A DNA stretch of 64,000 nt from Molossus alvarezi (Eukaryota > Chordata > Mammalia > Chiroptera > Molossidae). Made by a program: the position numbers and the translations under genes. Positions 12,266 to 23,184 of the stretch are shown one piece after another. How positions within the stretch are numbered: the stretch's first letter is position 1; every line of letters starts with the position of its first letter. The stretch lies in contig CM073886.1 of NCBI GenBank assembly GCA_037176705.1, forward strand, positions 6,572,001 to 6,636,000, given 5' to 3'. The notes under the pieces are model-generated. The model saw only the letters and a list, made by a program, of their open reading frames with translations, searched no databases and had not been told where the DNA came from.

Positions 12266-12336
12266 TTGTTTTGTTTTGTTTTTTTCTGTTTTGCTTTGTC
12301 CCACCCACCACGAGTTCTTTTCTTCCCCTCTCATAG
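12266..12336 (+). promoter_or_regulatory. PRKCB: PRKCB beta-II splice acceptor with TTTTG-repeat pyrimidine tract
   Basis: A long T-rich tract with regularly spaced G (ttttgttttgttttg from 12266) and a second pyrimidine run 'cttttcttcccctctcatag' end at AG 12335-12336, directly before the first beta-II codon TGT. The tract is strong. The TTTTG repeats could be targets of U/UG-binding splicing factors, which is inference. Confidence 0.88.
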
Positions 12337-12495
12337 TGTGGGCGAAACGCTGAAAACTTCGACCGGTTTTTCACTCGCCATCCACCAGTCCTAACACCTC
12401 CCGACCAGGAAGTCATCAGGAATATTGACCAGTCAGAATTCGAAGGATTTTCCTTTGTTAACTCTGAATTTTTAAAACCTGAAGTCAAGAGCTAA
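12337..12495 (+). CDS. PRKCB: PRKCB beta-II-specific terminal coding exon (PKC beta-II V5 tail)
   Basis: Phase-0 exon of 52 codons plus TAA. It encodes the C-terminal V5 tail of protein kinase C beta-II, a cytosolic Ca2+/diacylglycerol-dependent Ser/Thr kinase that moves to membranes on activation. The translation starts [20 protein letters not shown] and ends LKPEVKS. With 621 shared residues upstream, exon residue 20 (Thr in TPPD) is the turn-motif site 641 and residue 39 (Ser in FEGFSF) is the hydrophobic-motif site 660; both are present. The known beta-II V5 peptide QEVIRN is at exon residues 24-29. As far as I recall, it is identical to the human tail. The exon starts after AG at 12336; only this terminal piece of the gene is present. 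In known mammalian PRKCB this exon is an alternative cassette upstream of the beta-I exon, and its inclusion makes the beta-I codons untranslated. Confidence 0.97.
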   Translation, partial: CGRNAENFDRFFTRHPPVLTPPDQEVIRNIDQSEFEGFSFVNSEFLKPEVKS

Positions 12496-12552
12496 GTAGC
12501 TGTGTAGATCTCCGTCCTTCGTTTCTGTCATTCGAGCTCAACGGCTATTTTG
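12496..12552 (+). other. PRKCB: PRKCB beta-II exon 3'UTR part and predicted donor
   Basis: After the stop codon there are 57 nt to the candidate donor TTTTG|GTGACA (GT at 12553-12554). This makes the whole exon 216 nt, the size I recall for the published human beta-II cassette. A further candidate donor AAA|GTGCGC at 12694 would lengthen the exon by 141 nt, close to the insulin-responsive alternative donor described in human. Use of either site here is inferred. Confidence 0.65.
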
Positions 12553-12608
12553 GTGACATTTTATTTTTTTCATTGCAAAGTTCCATCCATGTTTATTTGC
12601 TGATGAGA

Positions 12609-13230
12609 CTAGAGTGACCATGTCTCGGACCCCACCTGTCCACGTGGTTCGGAGCATCTCTGGGCGATGGGCCAGGCCGCTGTCACGTGGAAAGTGCGCT
12701 GCACAGCGAGCACGCTGCCCAGGCCGCTCACGGCGCATTCCCGGCGGGGCGGCGCGATTCAGTGAGGACAGAAAACGCCTGCTTTCTTTTCCTTTTATCT
12801 GGCCATTTTCATACATTCTCCAGCTCTACCGGCCCGGCCTCGACTCTCCCCACCCGCGAGTGGGTGGTCGGCGGCCAGCAGCCTTCTGCCGCGTCCCCGG
12901 AGCTTGGCTGCGGGACGAGTGTATGGCTGCTTTGACTCGGAGGGAATTCCTCCTGCTGCCTGGCTGGAGGCACCGTGAGCTTTGAAAAGCACGTGCTAAA
13001 AATAAAACTTTATCTGTTCTTTTTTAAATTCAAAGTCAAGATTATCTAAACCCTTTTAAAATTCCCAAACTGTGCTTTTACACAGTTTCTATCTGAAAGC
13101 ACCTCAAGGGGTCAAAAGGCAACCAGCTTGGGTGTGTCCTCAGTGCGCTAATTTCCGTCCCTGCTCTGCATCCCCAGGCTGCTGGGAAGGGCATTTGCCA
13201 CCACTTCCTGGACAGACATGGTCACTCTAG
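12609..13230. repeat. Perfect 17-bp inverted repeat, arms 588 bp apart
   Basis: 12609-12625 (ctagagtgaccatgtct) is the exact reverse complement of 13214-13230 (agacatggtcactctag). TA dinucleotides at 12610-12611 and 13228-13229 could be a Tc1/mariner-style target duplication with GAGTGACCATGTCT as terminal repeats. The alternative is a conserved RNA stem downstream of the beta-II exon. Confidence 0.75.
13001..13006 (+). terminator. PRKCB: Candidate polyadenylation signal AATAAA
   Basis: AATAAA lies about 500 nt after the beta-II stop, followed by T-rich sequence. It could end a beta-II transcript that is not spliced on to the beta-I exon. This rests on sequence alone. Confidence 0.35.
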
Positions 13231-14269
13231 CAAGGTCCCAAAGGACCATGATTTTACATTACATTTCAAACTTTATTTGCTTTGGGGTTTTATTTCTGTT
13301 GTTCAAATGCAAAAACAAAATTAATTGGTTACACCTGCTTTGAAATATGTGTCCAAATGTTACTTACCACAATGACCAACTGCTTGACCGAGAGGACCGT
13401 CCGAAGCCTGGCAGACTGGCCTGAGCGCCCGGGTCCAGGCTGCCCGCTGGCTCTGGGAAGCTAACGAAGTGCTCAGAGAAGGGCACCATCTCTCAGACAG
13501 ACAGTTGTATTCTTCTCTGTGATGTTGTTTTGCAAGATGTTTGTGCAAATGTTCGTTTGTATCTGGATATGTGTTATGTGCCATTTTTCTTCTAGCATCG
13601 AGACACAATAGCAGAAACAGGAGAAGAAATGCTACATCCGTGAAAATGGGGACCCCCGTCCACAAAGTGGGGCTGCCCGGGGCTTTGGGACAGATGGAAC
13701 TAAACTCGGCTTACCTGAGCCCCAGTGTCCAGCCAGTCAGAGAGGCCGAGGCTGTGGGCCGTTCGAGGACTCCTGGTGGCCTGGAATGGGGTGGGGCGAG
13801 CTGACCAGGGGCCTCCAATGGTGTCAGAGCCCCCAGCCCACATTGGGGGCCAGCTAGGAGCATGGGCAGGCTCTTGACTTTCTCATCAGAATCACTACTA
13901 CTCCCAGCTTGGACTTAATATTCTCTGTAGCAAGAAGCTTTATGAACCCCCAGAAGCGCAAGGAAAGCCCTTGGGTGGGAGAGACCCCATTTCTGTCTAC
14001 ACAGAGGAGCACAGCAGTGGTCCCATCCTTGTCTCCTGCCTCCCGCTCTTCTCAGCCGAACAAAACCAGCAGGGGACTTGAAGACCTGGGCAAATGTCCT
14101 TGAACTCAGACTTCTCATCTTTAAGAAAACCATGATTTGGATTTCCTGCACTCACCCTTCCGCCCTCGCGGTTCTCGCTGCTGGCTTTGGGGCCGTCCTG
14201 CTGCTGTCCCTGTGGTAGAAGCCTAGACCCCGGGGAGAGGAGCCCAGATGAACAGTAGTGTAGGAGGTT

Positions 14270-14400
14270 AGCGAAGGAGGGAGACTGGGACAGAACCGCA
14301 CAGCTGCTGGGGAGCTGGCGTCAGCAGAGAGGAAGTGACCTGCCCGAGATCAGCCAGCTAGCGGGGTGCAGGGCCAGGTCTCTAACACTCGGACCCTTTC
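14270..14400 (-). repeat. MIR fragment
   Basis: Reverse MIR: 'agaggaagtgacctgcccga' followed by 'gccagctagcggggtgcagg' at MIR spacing. Confidence 0.6.
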
Positions 14401-14580
14401 TGCTCTAACGGGCCTCTGCTCCATGGCAGGTTAGTTGAGGTCCTTTGTGTGGCTCTTGGGTCACCAGGCCTGTCCTTGGACATGCTCTCAGGAAGGAAAA
14501 AGTCGTGGAGAAACACTGGGTGGCCAACAATGACAGAGACAGCTTTAGAGACCAATGTAGCTAGGTAGCTAGGTAGGTAC

Positions 14581-14631
<51 letters not shown>
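14581..14631. repeat. (GATA)n microsatellite
   Basis: About 12.5 uninterrupted tetranucleotide repeats with decayed GATA/GAGA flanks on both sides. It is the source of a spurious reverse-strand frame rich in YLSI. Confidence 0.98.
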
Positions 14632-14632
<1 letters not shown>

Positions 14633-16244
14633 GAGACAGATAGATGAGAGATAGGAAGAATATACTGTATATATACACAGTACTCTACATTTTCCAAATT
14701 GCTGCCATTATTTTCCAAAAGTTTGATAGTTTGCAAAAATATGAACTCAAGCCAACATCTCTGTTCCCCTCTCCCCTCACTGAGGTGGGGCGGGAGTCTC
14801 TGTGGAAGTCAGGGGTCTTCAGAAGTCCCGCAGTTTCCTTTTCTATCAGCATTTCATGTGCAGAGGAGACCAAGACACCGAGCTTCAAGGTGTCGAACCT
14901 CGGGGGAATTACCCGGGAAGAAGGTGTTGGTCTATTTCCCTCATGCACGGGCTCCGCCCTCCATTCATTCACCCAGCCATCGGTTGTCGGTTGTCGGCTC
15001 GGCGCCCGACTGAGCCAGGCCCTGCTGGGTGCCCAGAGCACAGTGGAGAAGCAGGACCCTGTGATCCGGGCAGTCTTTGCACAGTAGAAAGCATGATGTG
15101 ATCTGAAGGTAACTGGTGTGGGAGTCAGGGAAGGCTTCTTGTAAGAAAGAAGTCTTCTCTCTCGTCTTCAGGGTGTGACTTTCTCTGGAGGCCACAGTGT
15201 GAGCTGAAGGAGACGCAGTGTCCTCCTGACCCCGATTCTGGGGCAGTCCTACAGTGCTCTGGGCGAGACGAGAGGCCGGACAGCAGCTGGGTGGGTTTCC
15301 TTCTAGAAGGCCAGCGGCACTGTCTCTGTGCTTAAACAGAACACGGTCACCAGGACTTGAGCAGAGACAGATGCCGAATGGAGAGGGGCCTGGATTTACT
15401 GCTGGGTTCTCAGTCCAGCCTCCCCTCCTGGGGGGTTGCCCGCAGGGAGACACCGTGCCCCTGGCTCCACACGGCCCGCGCCTCTAGACCAGACAGCCTG
15501 AAGTTTCCAAAAGAACTAAAATTAGGGGATAAAAAGCTAAGTAAGAAAATCTAAAGCAACCTAAACGTGTTAGCCATGGCCAAGTGTCTACCAGGATCCA
15601 AGACCCTCCTCATTTCGTAGACTTCCTACGAACCTGCTCCTCTGCTAGAAAGGGTAGGATCGTGACCACAATGACCTTCTTGGAAAATCATTAGCAGGCC
15701 AGTGGGATGAGTGACCCGCCTGGAGGCGTGAGACTTCTCTCATGTGGCTTCAGATACTGTCAACTCAGAAAGGGCATGTCCCTACAGAGAGGCCCGTTCT
15801 CTGCCAGTGTCCAGGGTAAAATTCAGGGCTATTGTCTTTGGGGATTTGCCCGTAGGACGAAATCCGAATGGAAGTCCTGTTTGGGCCCCATGGCTGTCTG
15901 AAGCATGAGTCACCACCAGCACGCCAAATGGGCGGGAAAGGAGCCTCCGGAAGCCCAGAGGCAGGGCGGGGCACACGTGTCAGTTGCCAGGGGACACCTG
16001 CACGGAGGCGGCTGCCTGCCTTCTCGCCCGCCCGAGACGTCCCCGGACCCAGCCACATCCATGGCCCTCTCAGACCTCCTAGGGGCCCAGCAGTGCAGTA
16101 CACACTGAGATGGATAGGGGCCCATGTGAGACCACAGGGTCAGTGGCAACAGATTCCATTGTTTTGCTTCAGACTGAAGTCCCTGGCTCAGGAGCTACTA
16201 TGAGCAGGGAAAAGTGGAGAGAGTCATCCTTAGCCAAGACTTCA

Positions 16245-16420
16245 TTCCCTGTTGCATTCACTCTACAAACATTGTGGACAGCCCGCTGTGCGCTGAGCAC
16301 GTTCTTGGCCCTGGAGATAGTCGTGGAGAAACGAGCAAGGACCCTGCCCTCCCAGAGAGAGGACTGAACAAGTCAGTTTCCAGCAGCAGCAGGTGTATGT
16401 AGATCGTGAGAAGGACGCTG
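16245..16420 (+). repeat. Ancient interspersed repeat fragment
   Basis: 'cattcactctacaaacattg', 'cgctgagcacgttcttggcc' and 'ctggagatagtcgtgg' follow the common 'tttattgagcacctactatgtgcc' type consensus. Family name uncertain. Confidence 0.5.
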
Positions 16421-17885
16421 AGTGACTTGTGGGGTCCAGAGAGGCGCGCACTGACAAACTGAAAGGGAGAGCTGGCCTTCGAGCTTCTCTGTGAACACAA
16501 GGGGTAGCCCAGGGAGTGCCCAGGGACAGCACAGGACGGGACGGCCCAGGACAAGAGGAAGCAGAGTGGGTGGGCGTGGCGGAGATGGCCCCTCTGGAAA
16601 ACAGCTCCTGGCTTCCTCAGGCTGCTCCCTCTGGCCGCGCTGATTTCCCACCCCTCCCACACCCCACAGACACGCAAGAGCAGGTCGGGAGCTCCATCCG
16701 GGCCTTTCCCCGTCTCGGGAGCGGCCAAAGGAAGGAATTTTTCTGAGGGGTTTTTGCAAAGGGGAGTGAACCCAGTAATGCGAAGTCCTATCAGTCAGTG
16801 CCCATTGGAGGCTAAACCTAAAACCGGATGGTGACTGGCCACCTTGAGCAAGTCAGTCAATCCTCACTGACCAACCCCTCTTTAAAGTCCAGCTTCAGTC
16901 AGGCAGCCTGGCTGGTACCAGTGAAACCCAGGTGTCCTCCTTGGCTGCCCAGTCATAAACCAGCCGTCCTTGTTCCCTAGCCGAGGGGCTGAGGAGACAT
17001 CATTAGAGGCATTGTGGCAGGTGAGAATCACTACCCACTGTGTCCAACTACGGGGTGGGGGCTGAGGACTGCAGCTGTCCCTGCCCCCAGGGGTCGTGAG
17101 GATAGGAAGAGAGGACAGGCCGGCGAGGATTGAGAGCATCACACAGACAGGAGAGGTTTCTCTGAGCCCACACGCGTTCTCTGGTAAAGCTGCCCCAAGC
17201 CAGGATCGTGCTGCTCCCCATCCCCGGGAAATGCCAGATTACTAGGAGAATAGAGTTGTTTGTGCCTGTGTTAAGGCTGCCCCTACAGACCTCACCGTAA
17301 GCTTTGGGTTTTGTTTCTTGTAGTTATTAGATACATGATGTAATCACCCTGGGAGGGGCCCCTGGCTGCTGAAGCCCGAGGCCAGCCTGCGGGTGGGTTT
17401 CTGAGCCCGGGTGGACAGGGTCACGAGCAGCCATCTCGTTCCCCCACATGCCGCTCTGCTTCGGGGGCTGGGGGGCTGTCCGGCTGTCCTCCTGACGGAA
17501 AGGGCCGTCCTGCACCCGGGGTTGCTTTGGGGTGGTTTTCTCTGGGACGCTCCACCCAGTGCCTAACTCTGACATCACACAGTGAGAAGTAGTTCCCAAC
17601 GCCATTCGCCTCCAAGCCGAAGAACACAACACACACCCACTTGATGACAATCCTTAAAGAAATTCAATGTCTCATTTCCTTTCTTAGAAAAGGCCCACCA
17701 CGTTTTCTCTCCTGAAGCCAACCCATGACATGACATGAAAGCTAGGGGTCGCACGTGCCCTGTGCAGCTGCTATCAGCGCGGCTCTGTCCCCCGGCCCCT
17801 GAGCGTCATCAGCTCCCCGGCGCCCGGCGTGTCCGGTCGTGTTCCCTTCTATGCTGTGTTAATGTGTCTGCTTTCCGTTTGGCAG

Positions 17886-18038
17886 AGAGACAAGCGAGAC
17901 ACCTCCAACTTCGACAAAGAGTTCACCAGACAGCCTGTGGAACTCACGCCTACTGACAAACTCTTCATCATGAACTTGGACCAAAATGAATTTGCTGGCT
18001 TCTCCTATACTAACCCAGAGTTTGTCATTAACGTGTAG
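17886..18038 (+). CDS. PRKCB: PRKCB beta-I-specific terminal coding exon (PKC beta-I V5 tail)
   Basis: Phase-0 exon of 50 codons plus TAG, starting after the acceptor ttggcag at 17879-17885. The translation begins RDKRDTSNFDKEFTRQPVEL and ends NPEFVINV, the tail of the 671-residue PKC beta-I. Exon residue 21 (Thr in TPTDK) is turn-motif site 642 and residue 40 (Ser in EFAGFSY) is hydrophobic-motif site 661. The known beta-I V5 peptide KLFIMN is at exon residues 25-30. The exon is homologous to the beta-II exon about 5.5 kb upstream and is used instead of it in the beta-I mRNA. In beta-II mRNA it would be spliced on as 3'UTR (established for mammalian PRKCB, inferred here). All motifs are intact. 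Confidence 0.97.
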   Translation, partial: RDKRDTSNFDKEFTRQPVELTPTDKLFIMNLDQNEFAGFSYTNPEFVINV

Positions 18039-18530
18039 GTGAATGCACGCTCCATGCCGAGCCTGGACTTCAGGCCCAGTGTACGTATCGATTCTAGTCT
18101 TCCAGGACCCACGGAGCGCCTGCCGCGTTCCGTGCGGTGAGCTTGTCCTAGGGGGCTCCCCTTTGTACGTGCAGCTTGCTAGTTTGTTTTCTACATTTGA
18201 AAAGTGTTTAGTTTAGAGTAAGCGCTTTGTCCAAGTATAGAGGAACAATTTTCCAAACTTCCAAAAACTCATCAAATGAACAGACAATGTCAAAACTACT
18301 GTGTCTGATACCAAAATGCTTCAGTATTTGTAATTTTTAAAGTCAGAAGCTGATGTTCCTGGTAAAAGTTTTTACAGTTATTCTACAATATCTCCTTTGA
18401 ATGCTAAGCATGACTGGTGTTTTTAAAAATTGTGAGTAAGCTTTGCAGTTACTGTGAACTATTGTCTCTTGGAGGAAACTTTTTGTTTAAGAATTGATAT
18501 GATTAAACTGAGTTAATATATGCAAACTCT
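18039..18530 (+). other. PRKCB: PRKCB 3'UTR (predicted)
   Basis: AT-rich, repeat-free sequence after the beta-I stop. No AATAAA was noticed before the SINE tail near 20290. The best nearby signal is ATTAAA at 18502-18507, followed by TG/T-rich sequence near 18510-18550, so cleavage around 18525-18535 is plausible. The end is approximate. Confidence 0.6.
18502..18507 (+). terminator. PRKCB: Candidate PRKCB polyadenylation signal ATTAAA
   Basis: The commonest single-base variant of AATAAA, about 465 nt after the beta-I stop codon, with 'ctctctgttaacatgtctgc' downstream as a possible GU-rich element. Confidence 0.5.
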
Positions 18531-19749
18531 CTGTTAACATGTCTGCTTTTAAATAGACTCCAGCCCAGCGGTTACAACTGGAGATGCGGCCGCAAGATAG
18601 GCCTTGTTTCACGTGCACAGAATTTTATTTAGTTGATATCATTGTCAACCTTTAAAAAAAATGGGATAAGTTATTTAAATTTCTGGACTTTCAGAGTCAC
18701 TTGAAAAGAATCAGAAGACTGGCTGCACCGGGCCTTGGTTCCCTTGTGGAAATAATTTGACAGAACTGAACCATGGCTGTCTCCTTTCAGAGCAGTGTGT
18801 ACTCTCATTTTACCGCAGTCTCCACCAGGCCCTATTGCTGCACTTTTTATCCACCTGCCTGGTTGCTGTAGGCATCTGAGGTTGAGACATTTGCAAGTCA
18901 TGAGCTTAGTGACCTTAATATTTTCCCGCCCATAAGCAGAGTATCTGCTCAGTCACTCGGTCGGTGTGGTTTGTGTGCATTAAGTCCTCAGGCATGAAGT
19001 AGACAACAGAAATTTCATTCCAGCCATGATAGAGTCAGCAAGGAGGCTGCTGTCAGCATAGAGACTGACCCATGAGGATGCCATTATTTGTAGAACAACT
19101 TATCTTTTACTATTTTCTCCTAATTCAGCATCTGCAAAAAAGGGGGGGGCATATGTCCCGTTCTCCTTGTCCAAGGAGGCCAGAAGAGGAGGGGGTGAGG
19201 GAGAGCTCTTCTAAGTGCCGTTGGCATGATAAGGAGCCCCCTCCTTGAGATCAGAGAGGTACGTAACCGCATCACTGGCCATCAGCCTGATGCCCTCCCT
19301 GAAGGAACGACGCTCACGCTTTCTGTTTGAAAGATGTGGTCACCCCGCCTGTAGCCCGTGCTCTGGAGTGGCCAGTGCCCGTGGGCAGCGAGAAGAACAG
19401 CCTGACACACCAAGTGTGTGATGGCTCCACAGAGCTGGTTCACCTCCTTGGAAGACGCCCGGTAAATGGGGCGTTGGGGAGGCGGCGGGTCTGCCGATCC
19501 TCGTGTTCTCTGCAGGATTTAGAAACTCTGCCAATTAAAATCGAGGAGAGCCACCTTAAATAAGAAACTGTGTGTTCTACGCACCCCATTTACAAAACAA
19601 AAACATGTGGGTTTCTATCGATGTTGGATGACATGTTCCATTGAAGATAATATTATAGAAGAGGTTGTTATGCTACTTCCGATTCCTCCCCATTTCGTGC
19701 CAACTCCCCACATTTTCTCCCTTCGCTGAACATAAACCTGTCTTTCATT

Positions 19750-19860
19750 CCCTGAATATGGAGCACTCGCTCTGAGCCAGGCAGAGTTCTGGGTGCTGGG
19801 GAGACAGCGACAAGAGAGCACAGGACTTCCCATCCACAGGGGCGAGAAGACGGCGGAATG
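19750..19860 (+). repeat. Ancient interspersed repeat fragment
   Basis: 'ctgagccaggcagagttctg', then 'ggtgctggggagacagcgac', is the 'tgtgccaggcactgttctaggcgctggggatacagc' consensus. Other copies in the window start near 5835, 16245, 23185, 34263 and 45600. Confidence 0.55.
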
Positions 19861-19984
19861 CCAGGCTCCCAGCTTCCTGGGATTAGGGCCTATGAGTTTT
19901 CTTCTTGACTCTGATTGGCTCAGCCTGGTCTCACATGCATCACTGTGTCTGGGTAGAGAGGGGAGGTAGGGGAAGTGATTTGAT

Positions 19985-20740
19985 TGGCCAGACCTGAGTT
20001 GTTTTTATTGCTATGTAACAAGTTACTCTAAAATTTCGAAACAGCCCTGGCCGGTTTGGCTCAGCGGTTAGAGTGTCGGCCTGCGGTCCAGAGAGACCCG
20101 GGTTTGGGTTCCCGCTAAGGGCATGTACCTCGGTTGCAGTTTGTCCCCGGCCCTGGATGGTCGAGCAGGTGACAGCCACTCGATGTGTCCCTTTCACATC
20201 GATGTTTCTCTCTCTCTCTCTTCCTCTCTCTCCCTCCCACTCTATCTGAACAAAAAAAATGGAAAAATGTCCTCGGGTGAGGATAAAAAAAAATAAATAA
20301 AATAAAATAAAATTTTGAAACAAATATTTATTACCTCTCAGTGTCTGTGAGCAGGAAACAGGGTGTGGCTTAGCTGGTTTGACACCTGTCCTGAGGGTGT
20401 AGTCAAGCTGTTGGCCAGGGTTGCAGTCACAGATGAAGGCCCAACTGTGGGACGATGGAATTTGCATCGAAGGTAACTTACATGGTCTGAGGCAGCCTCA
20501 GTTCCTCGACAGATAGGCCTCCCCATAGGGTGCCTCTGGCATGGCCACTGGTCCCCAGGAGTGAAAGATTCAAGTGAGAGCATCTAATCCAGAAGCCATT
20601 AATCTCAGCAGTGATGTCCCCTCGTATTGCTGTTTTCTGTTCTTTGGAAGCAAGTCAAGAAGTCCAGCCCACGCCGAAGGGGCAGGGATTACACAGGTGA
20701 GAATTTCGGGAGGTGGGGGCCTCTGGGTGTCATCTGAGAG
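19985..20740 (+). repeat. Old LINE-type 3' repeat, interrupted by a SINE
   Basis: 'ttgctatgtaacaagttact', then after the SINE 'tctcagtgtctgtgagcagg', 'ggtgtggcttagctggtttg', 'gaagcaagtcaagaagtcca' and 'aaggggcagggattacacag' match a common old repeat that I take to be an L1M-class 3' end (name from memory). Two further copies are at 22410-22960 and 23645-23995. Confidence 0.6.
20044..20308 (+). mobile_element. Ves-type SINE with 14-bp target duplication
   Basis: Complete forward copy: 'cggtttggctcagcggttag', 'cccgggtttgggttcccgct', CT-rich middle, 'aatgtcctcgggtgaggata' and A-rich tail. Target duplications at 20030-20043 and 20309-20322 differ only by one C/T at a CpG. Confidence 0.95.
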
Positions 20741-20766
20741 GGTGCCTTGCACAAGCGAATTGAGCC

Positions 20767-20798
20767 GCACCTCTGCACCTCTGCACCTCTGCACCTCT
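20767..20798. repeat. Short tandem repeat, 8-bp unit x4
   Basis: gcacctct repeats four times exactly. Confidence 0.97.
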
Positions 20799-22409
20799 GG
20801 GCAGGGCGCCTCCCAAACCGCGTGAACAGGGAGAGCAAGAGGCCGCCCTGAACAAAATGGGAAATCGTTCTTGGAACAAGGGGGACAGAGGCTCAGGAAG
20901 CAGGTCACAGCGGTGGGTTCCCTGCAGGTGGGAGCTCTGGGCTGTCCTTGGTGATGAGAGAGGCAGACCAGCCCTGAGAGTCAGTTCAGGGACTGACTCA
21001 CTGGCCATTCCGTTTCCACCGTGGCTGCCATTGTTTCATTGCCAAGCTCACCGCCGAAGGGGAGGCCTAACTTTGAACTTCTGATGAGTTATAGTCTTTT
21101 GCCTTCAGGGACTCCAAACCCTACGAAGATGAGTTGGTGGAAACATTCACATGGTACAAGTCCACGTCAGTTATCTCGTACCGAATGATAAACCACCTCA
21201 ACGCTTCGTGTCTTTTAAAATGACCATTTATTTAGCTCACCGTGGTGGTTCTTCTGGTCCGGCCATCCCAGCCTACCTCTGATGGACTTGCTGTGCCTCC
21301 TCGGTCAGCTGGGAGGCCAGCTGGTGGCCCGAGGGTCGAGGATGGCCTCTTCATGTGCAGTATTTGACACACTGGCTGGCCTGGCGAAGCTCAGTCAGGA
21401 GGACTTGGCTTTGCCCCACATGCTCCTGTGTGTCCCAGCAGGACATAGACTTCTTCATACGGTGGGTAAGGACTCCGAGGGACAGTGACGAGGCAGAGCC
21501 CAGCGCACGGGCTCGTTTCTGGCCTCCGCTATGCACGGTCTCTGCTTTCCCACGAGCCAGATCCAGGGGAAAGTGTCTCCTTGTGGGCAGGAGGCGCTGC
21601 AGAAACATTGCAAAGGCAAGTGGGCACGGGCGTAGAAAAATGTGGGGCCTGTCTTGTGTCTGCCGCACAGCTCGTCAGTGGAGCTGTTTGTGCACGTGGG
21701 GCCTCGGAGGGATCAGAGGGAAGGTGAAGAAACTGAGGAGCTTCTCGGCCTTCCCTGCGGGCGGGCTGCCTGCATGGCCAGGAGTGAGTCTTATTCTCCG
21801 ATTGCAGCGCCGAGGCCCAGCGCCAGAGTTCAGGCTTGTTGGTTGGATCACCAGAGCCAACCTGAGAGCTGACGGTGTAGGCTCCTCAAACCAATGAGGA
21901 CAGAATTCCTAAGTCTTCAGCTGTTGTTGCTGCCGGGGCTTCTTCTCTAGTCGCACATAGCCAAGGGGCTGGCGAAATCAGGGAGGGCTGCAGAGCCAGG
22001 GAAATGGAACCGAATCTCAGCGCCCGAAGCCCGGTTTCCCAGGCCCTGTGTGTTTACTGGCTGAGGTTAAAATGCTCTGGCCCAAGCCCTTCTGCTGCTC
22101 GCCTCTTCCCAGACCGGCGATGCTGGCTCCCTCTTTCCCCAAAATAGAAGTTTGCACTCGAGAGTCCTGCCTCAGTGGTTGAAGCACACTCTCTCCACTG
22201 TGGATTTTGTCGAACTGGTGTGTGTCCTGCCCCAATGAGGCCACGTGGACCAGAGACGCATGGACATTCAACTTGGTTTCCGCCAGTAGCGCTCCCTCGC
22301 ACGGCCTGAGGGGAAGGAGCGTGGAGGACGGGGAAGAAGGGATTACTGTGAAGATGTGACTGCGTGTATCTAAGGGGTTGGATCGCTTGGAGAATTCCTG
22401 GTTATTGTG

Positions 22410-22960
22410 TGGGTTGGATTACTTACTGATCTCCGTTAACAAATTACCCCAAACAAAGTACATTTATTAGCTCACGGTTTCTGTGGGTCAGGCATCCAGG
22501 TACAGTTAGCTGGGTCCTCTGCTGCAGGTCCTCATAAGCTGCAATCCATGTGCTGGCTGGGGCGTGGTCTCATCTGAAGGTGCAGCTAGGGAGTAATTCA
22601 CTCCTAAGCTCACTCACGTGTTGCTGGCAGGATTCAGCTCCTCGTGAGCCGTTCCACCAAGGGCCTCAGCTCTCACCCACCGGCTCTTGGCTGGAGGCTG
22701 CCTTCGGTTCCTCCCCGGGGCCTTCCGCAAACAGCAGCCACCGAGGGATACACACGAGGATGGCGAGTAGAATACCAGTAAGATGGACGTTCTGTTCTTT
22801 TGTAAAAGAAACATGGGAGTGACATTATATCAGTTTCACTGTGTTCTATTTATTACAGTCAAGTCTCTAGATCCACCCACACGTAGGAGAAGGGAGACCA
22901 GGAGAACACAGGTGGGCAGAGGCGTGGGAGCCATGTCAGAAGCTGCCTACCACCTGGTGT
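22410..22960 (+). repeat. Old LINE-type 3' repeat
   Basis: Same family as 19985-20740: 'aacaaattaccccaaacaaa', 'tctgtgggtcaggcatccag', 'ctgctgcaggtcctcataag' and 'agcaggattcag'-like middle, ending with 'agaagctgcctaccacctgg'. Confidence 0.65.
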
Positions 22961-23184
22961 AAAGGGCGTCCTCCAAGGGGTGGGCTGGCAGGGGAAGTAT
23001 TTTTAAATTATGTTAAGGAGGAGGAAACTCGGAGGAGAGAAGCACGCAGAAAATGCCTCCAGGTCCTATCCTCTGGCTCAAACCCGGGCTTGAGGGTGAT
23101 TCTCTGGTTATCACATTACAAAGGCTGAGATGGCCAGGCAGCCCATGGCTGCAGAGGGCAATCATTAGCCCTGAGTGAGAAGGG

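Larger units (their letters stand above)
1..12336 (+). other. PRKCB: PRKCB intron upstream of the beta-II exon (partial)
   Basis: This stretch lies upstream of the beta-II acceptor and is read as PRKCB intron. I looked for the last shared kinase-domain exon, whose product ends in the residues KPKA before the V5 tail, and did not find it, so it should lie outside the window to the left. Contents are SINEs, an L1 3' end, L2 and MIR fragments and two minisatellites, listed separately. Stretches 1-700, 880-1480, 2857-3345, 6130-6640, 7000-8930, 9200-9650, 10570-11200 and 11425-12260 hold nothing I can name beyond short low-complexity runs. Confidence 0.8.
12553..17885 (+). other. PRKCB: PRKCB intron between beta-II and beta-I exons
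   Basis: About 5.3 kb separating the alternative exons. It holds a perfect 17-bp inverted repeat (12609-12625 and 13214-13230), a possible AATAAA at 13001, a MIR near 14270, a GATA microsatellite at 14581 and an ancient repeat near 16250. The remaining stretches (13240-14060, 14640-16240, 16430-17880) show nothing I can name. It may partly be retained as beta-II 3'UTR if the AATAAA is used. Confidence 0.8.

Noticed and set aside
1..12336. Search for the last shared PRKCB kinase-domain exon
   Set aside because: No sequence encoding the expected GERDIKEHAFFRYIDWEKLE-type segment or its KPKA end was found; it should lie left of the window.
14382..14678. Reverse frame rich in YLSI
   Set aside because: Translation of the (GATA)n microsatellite.
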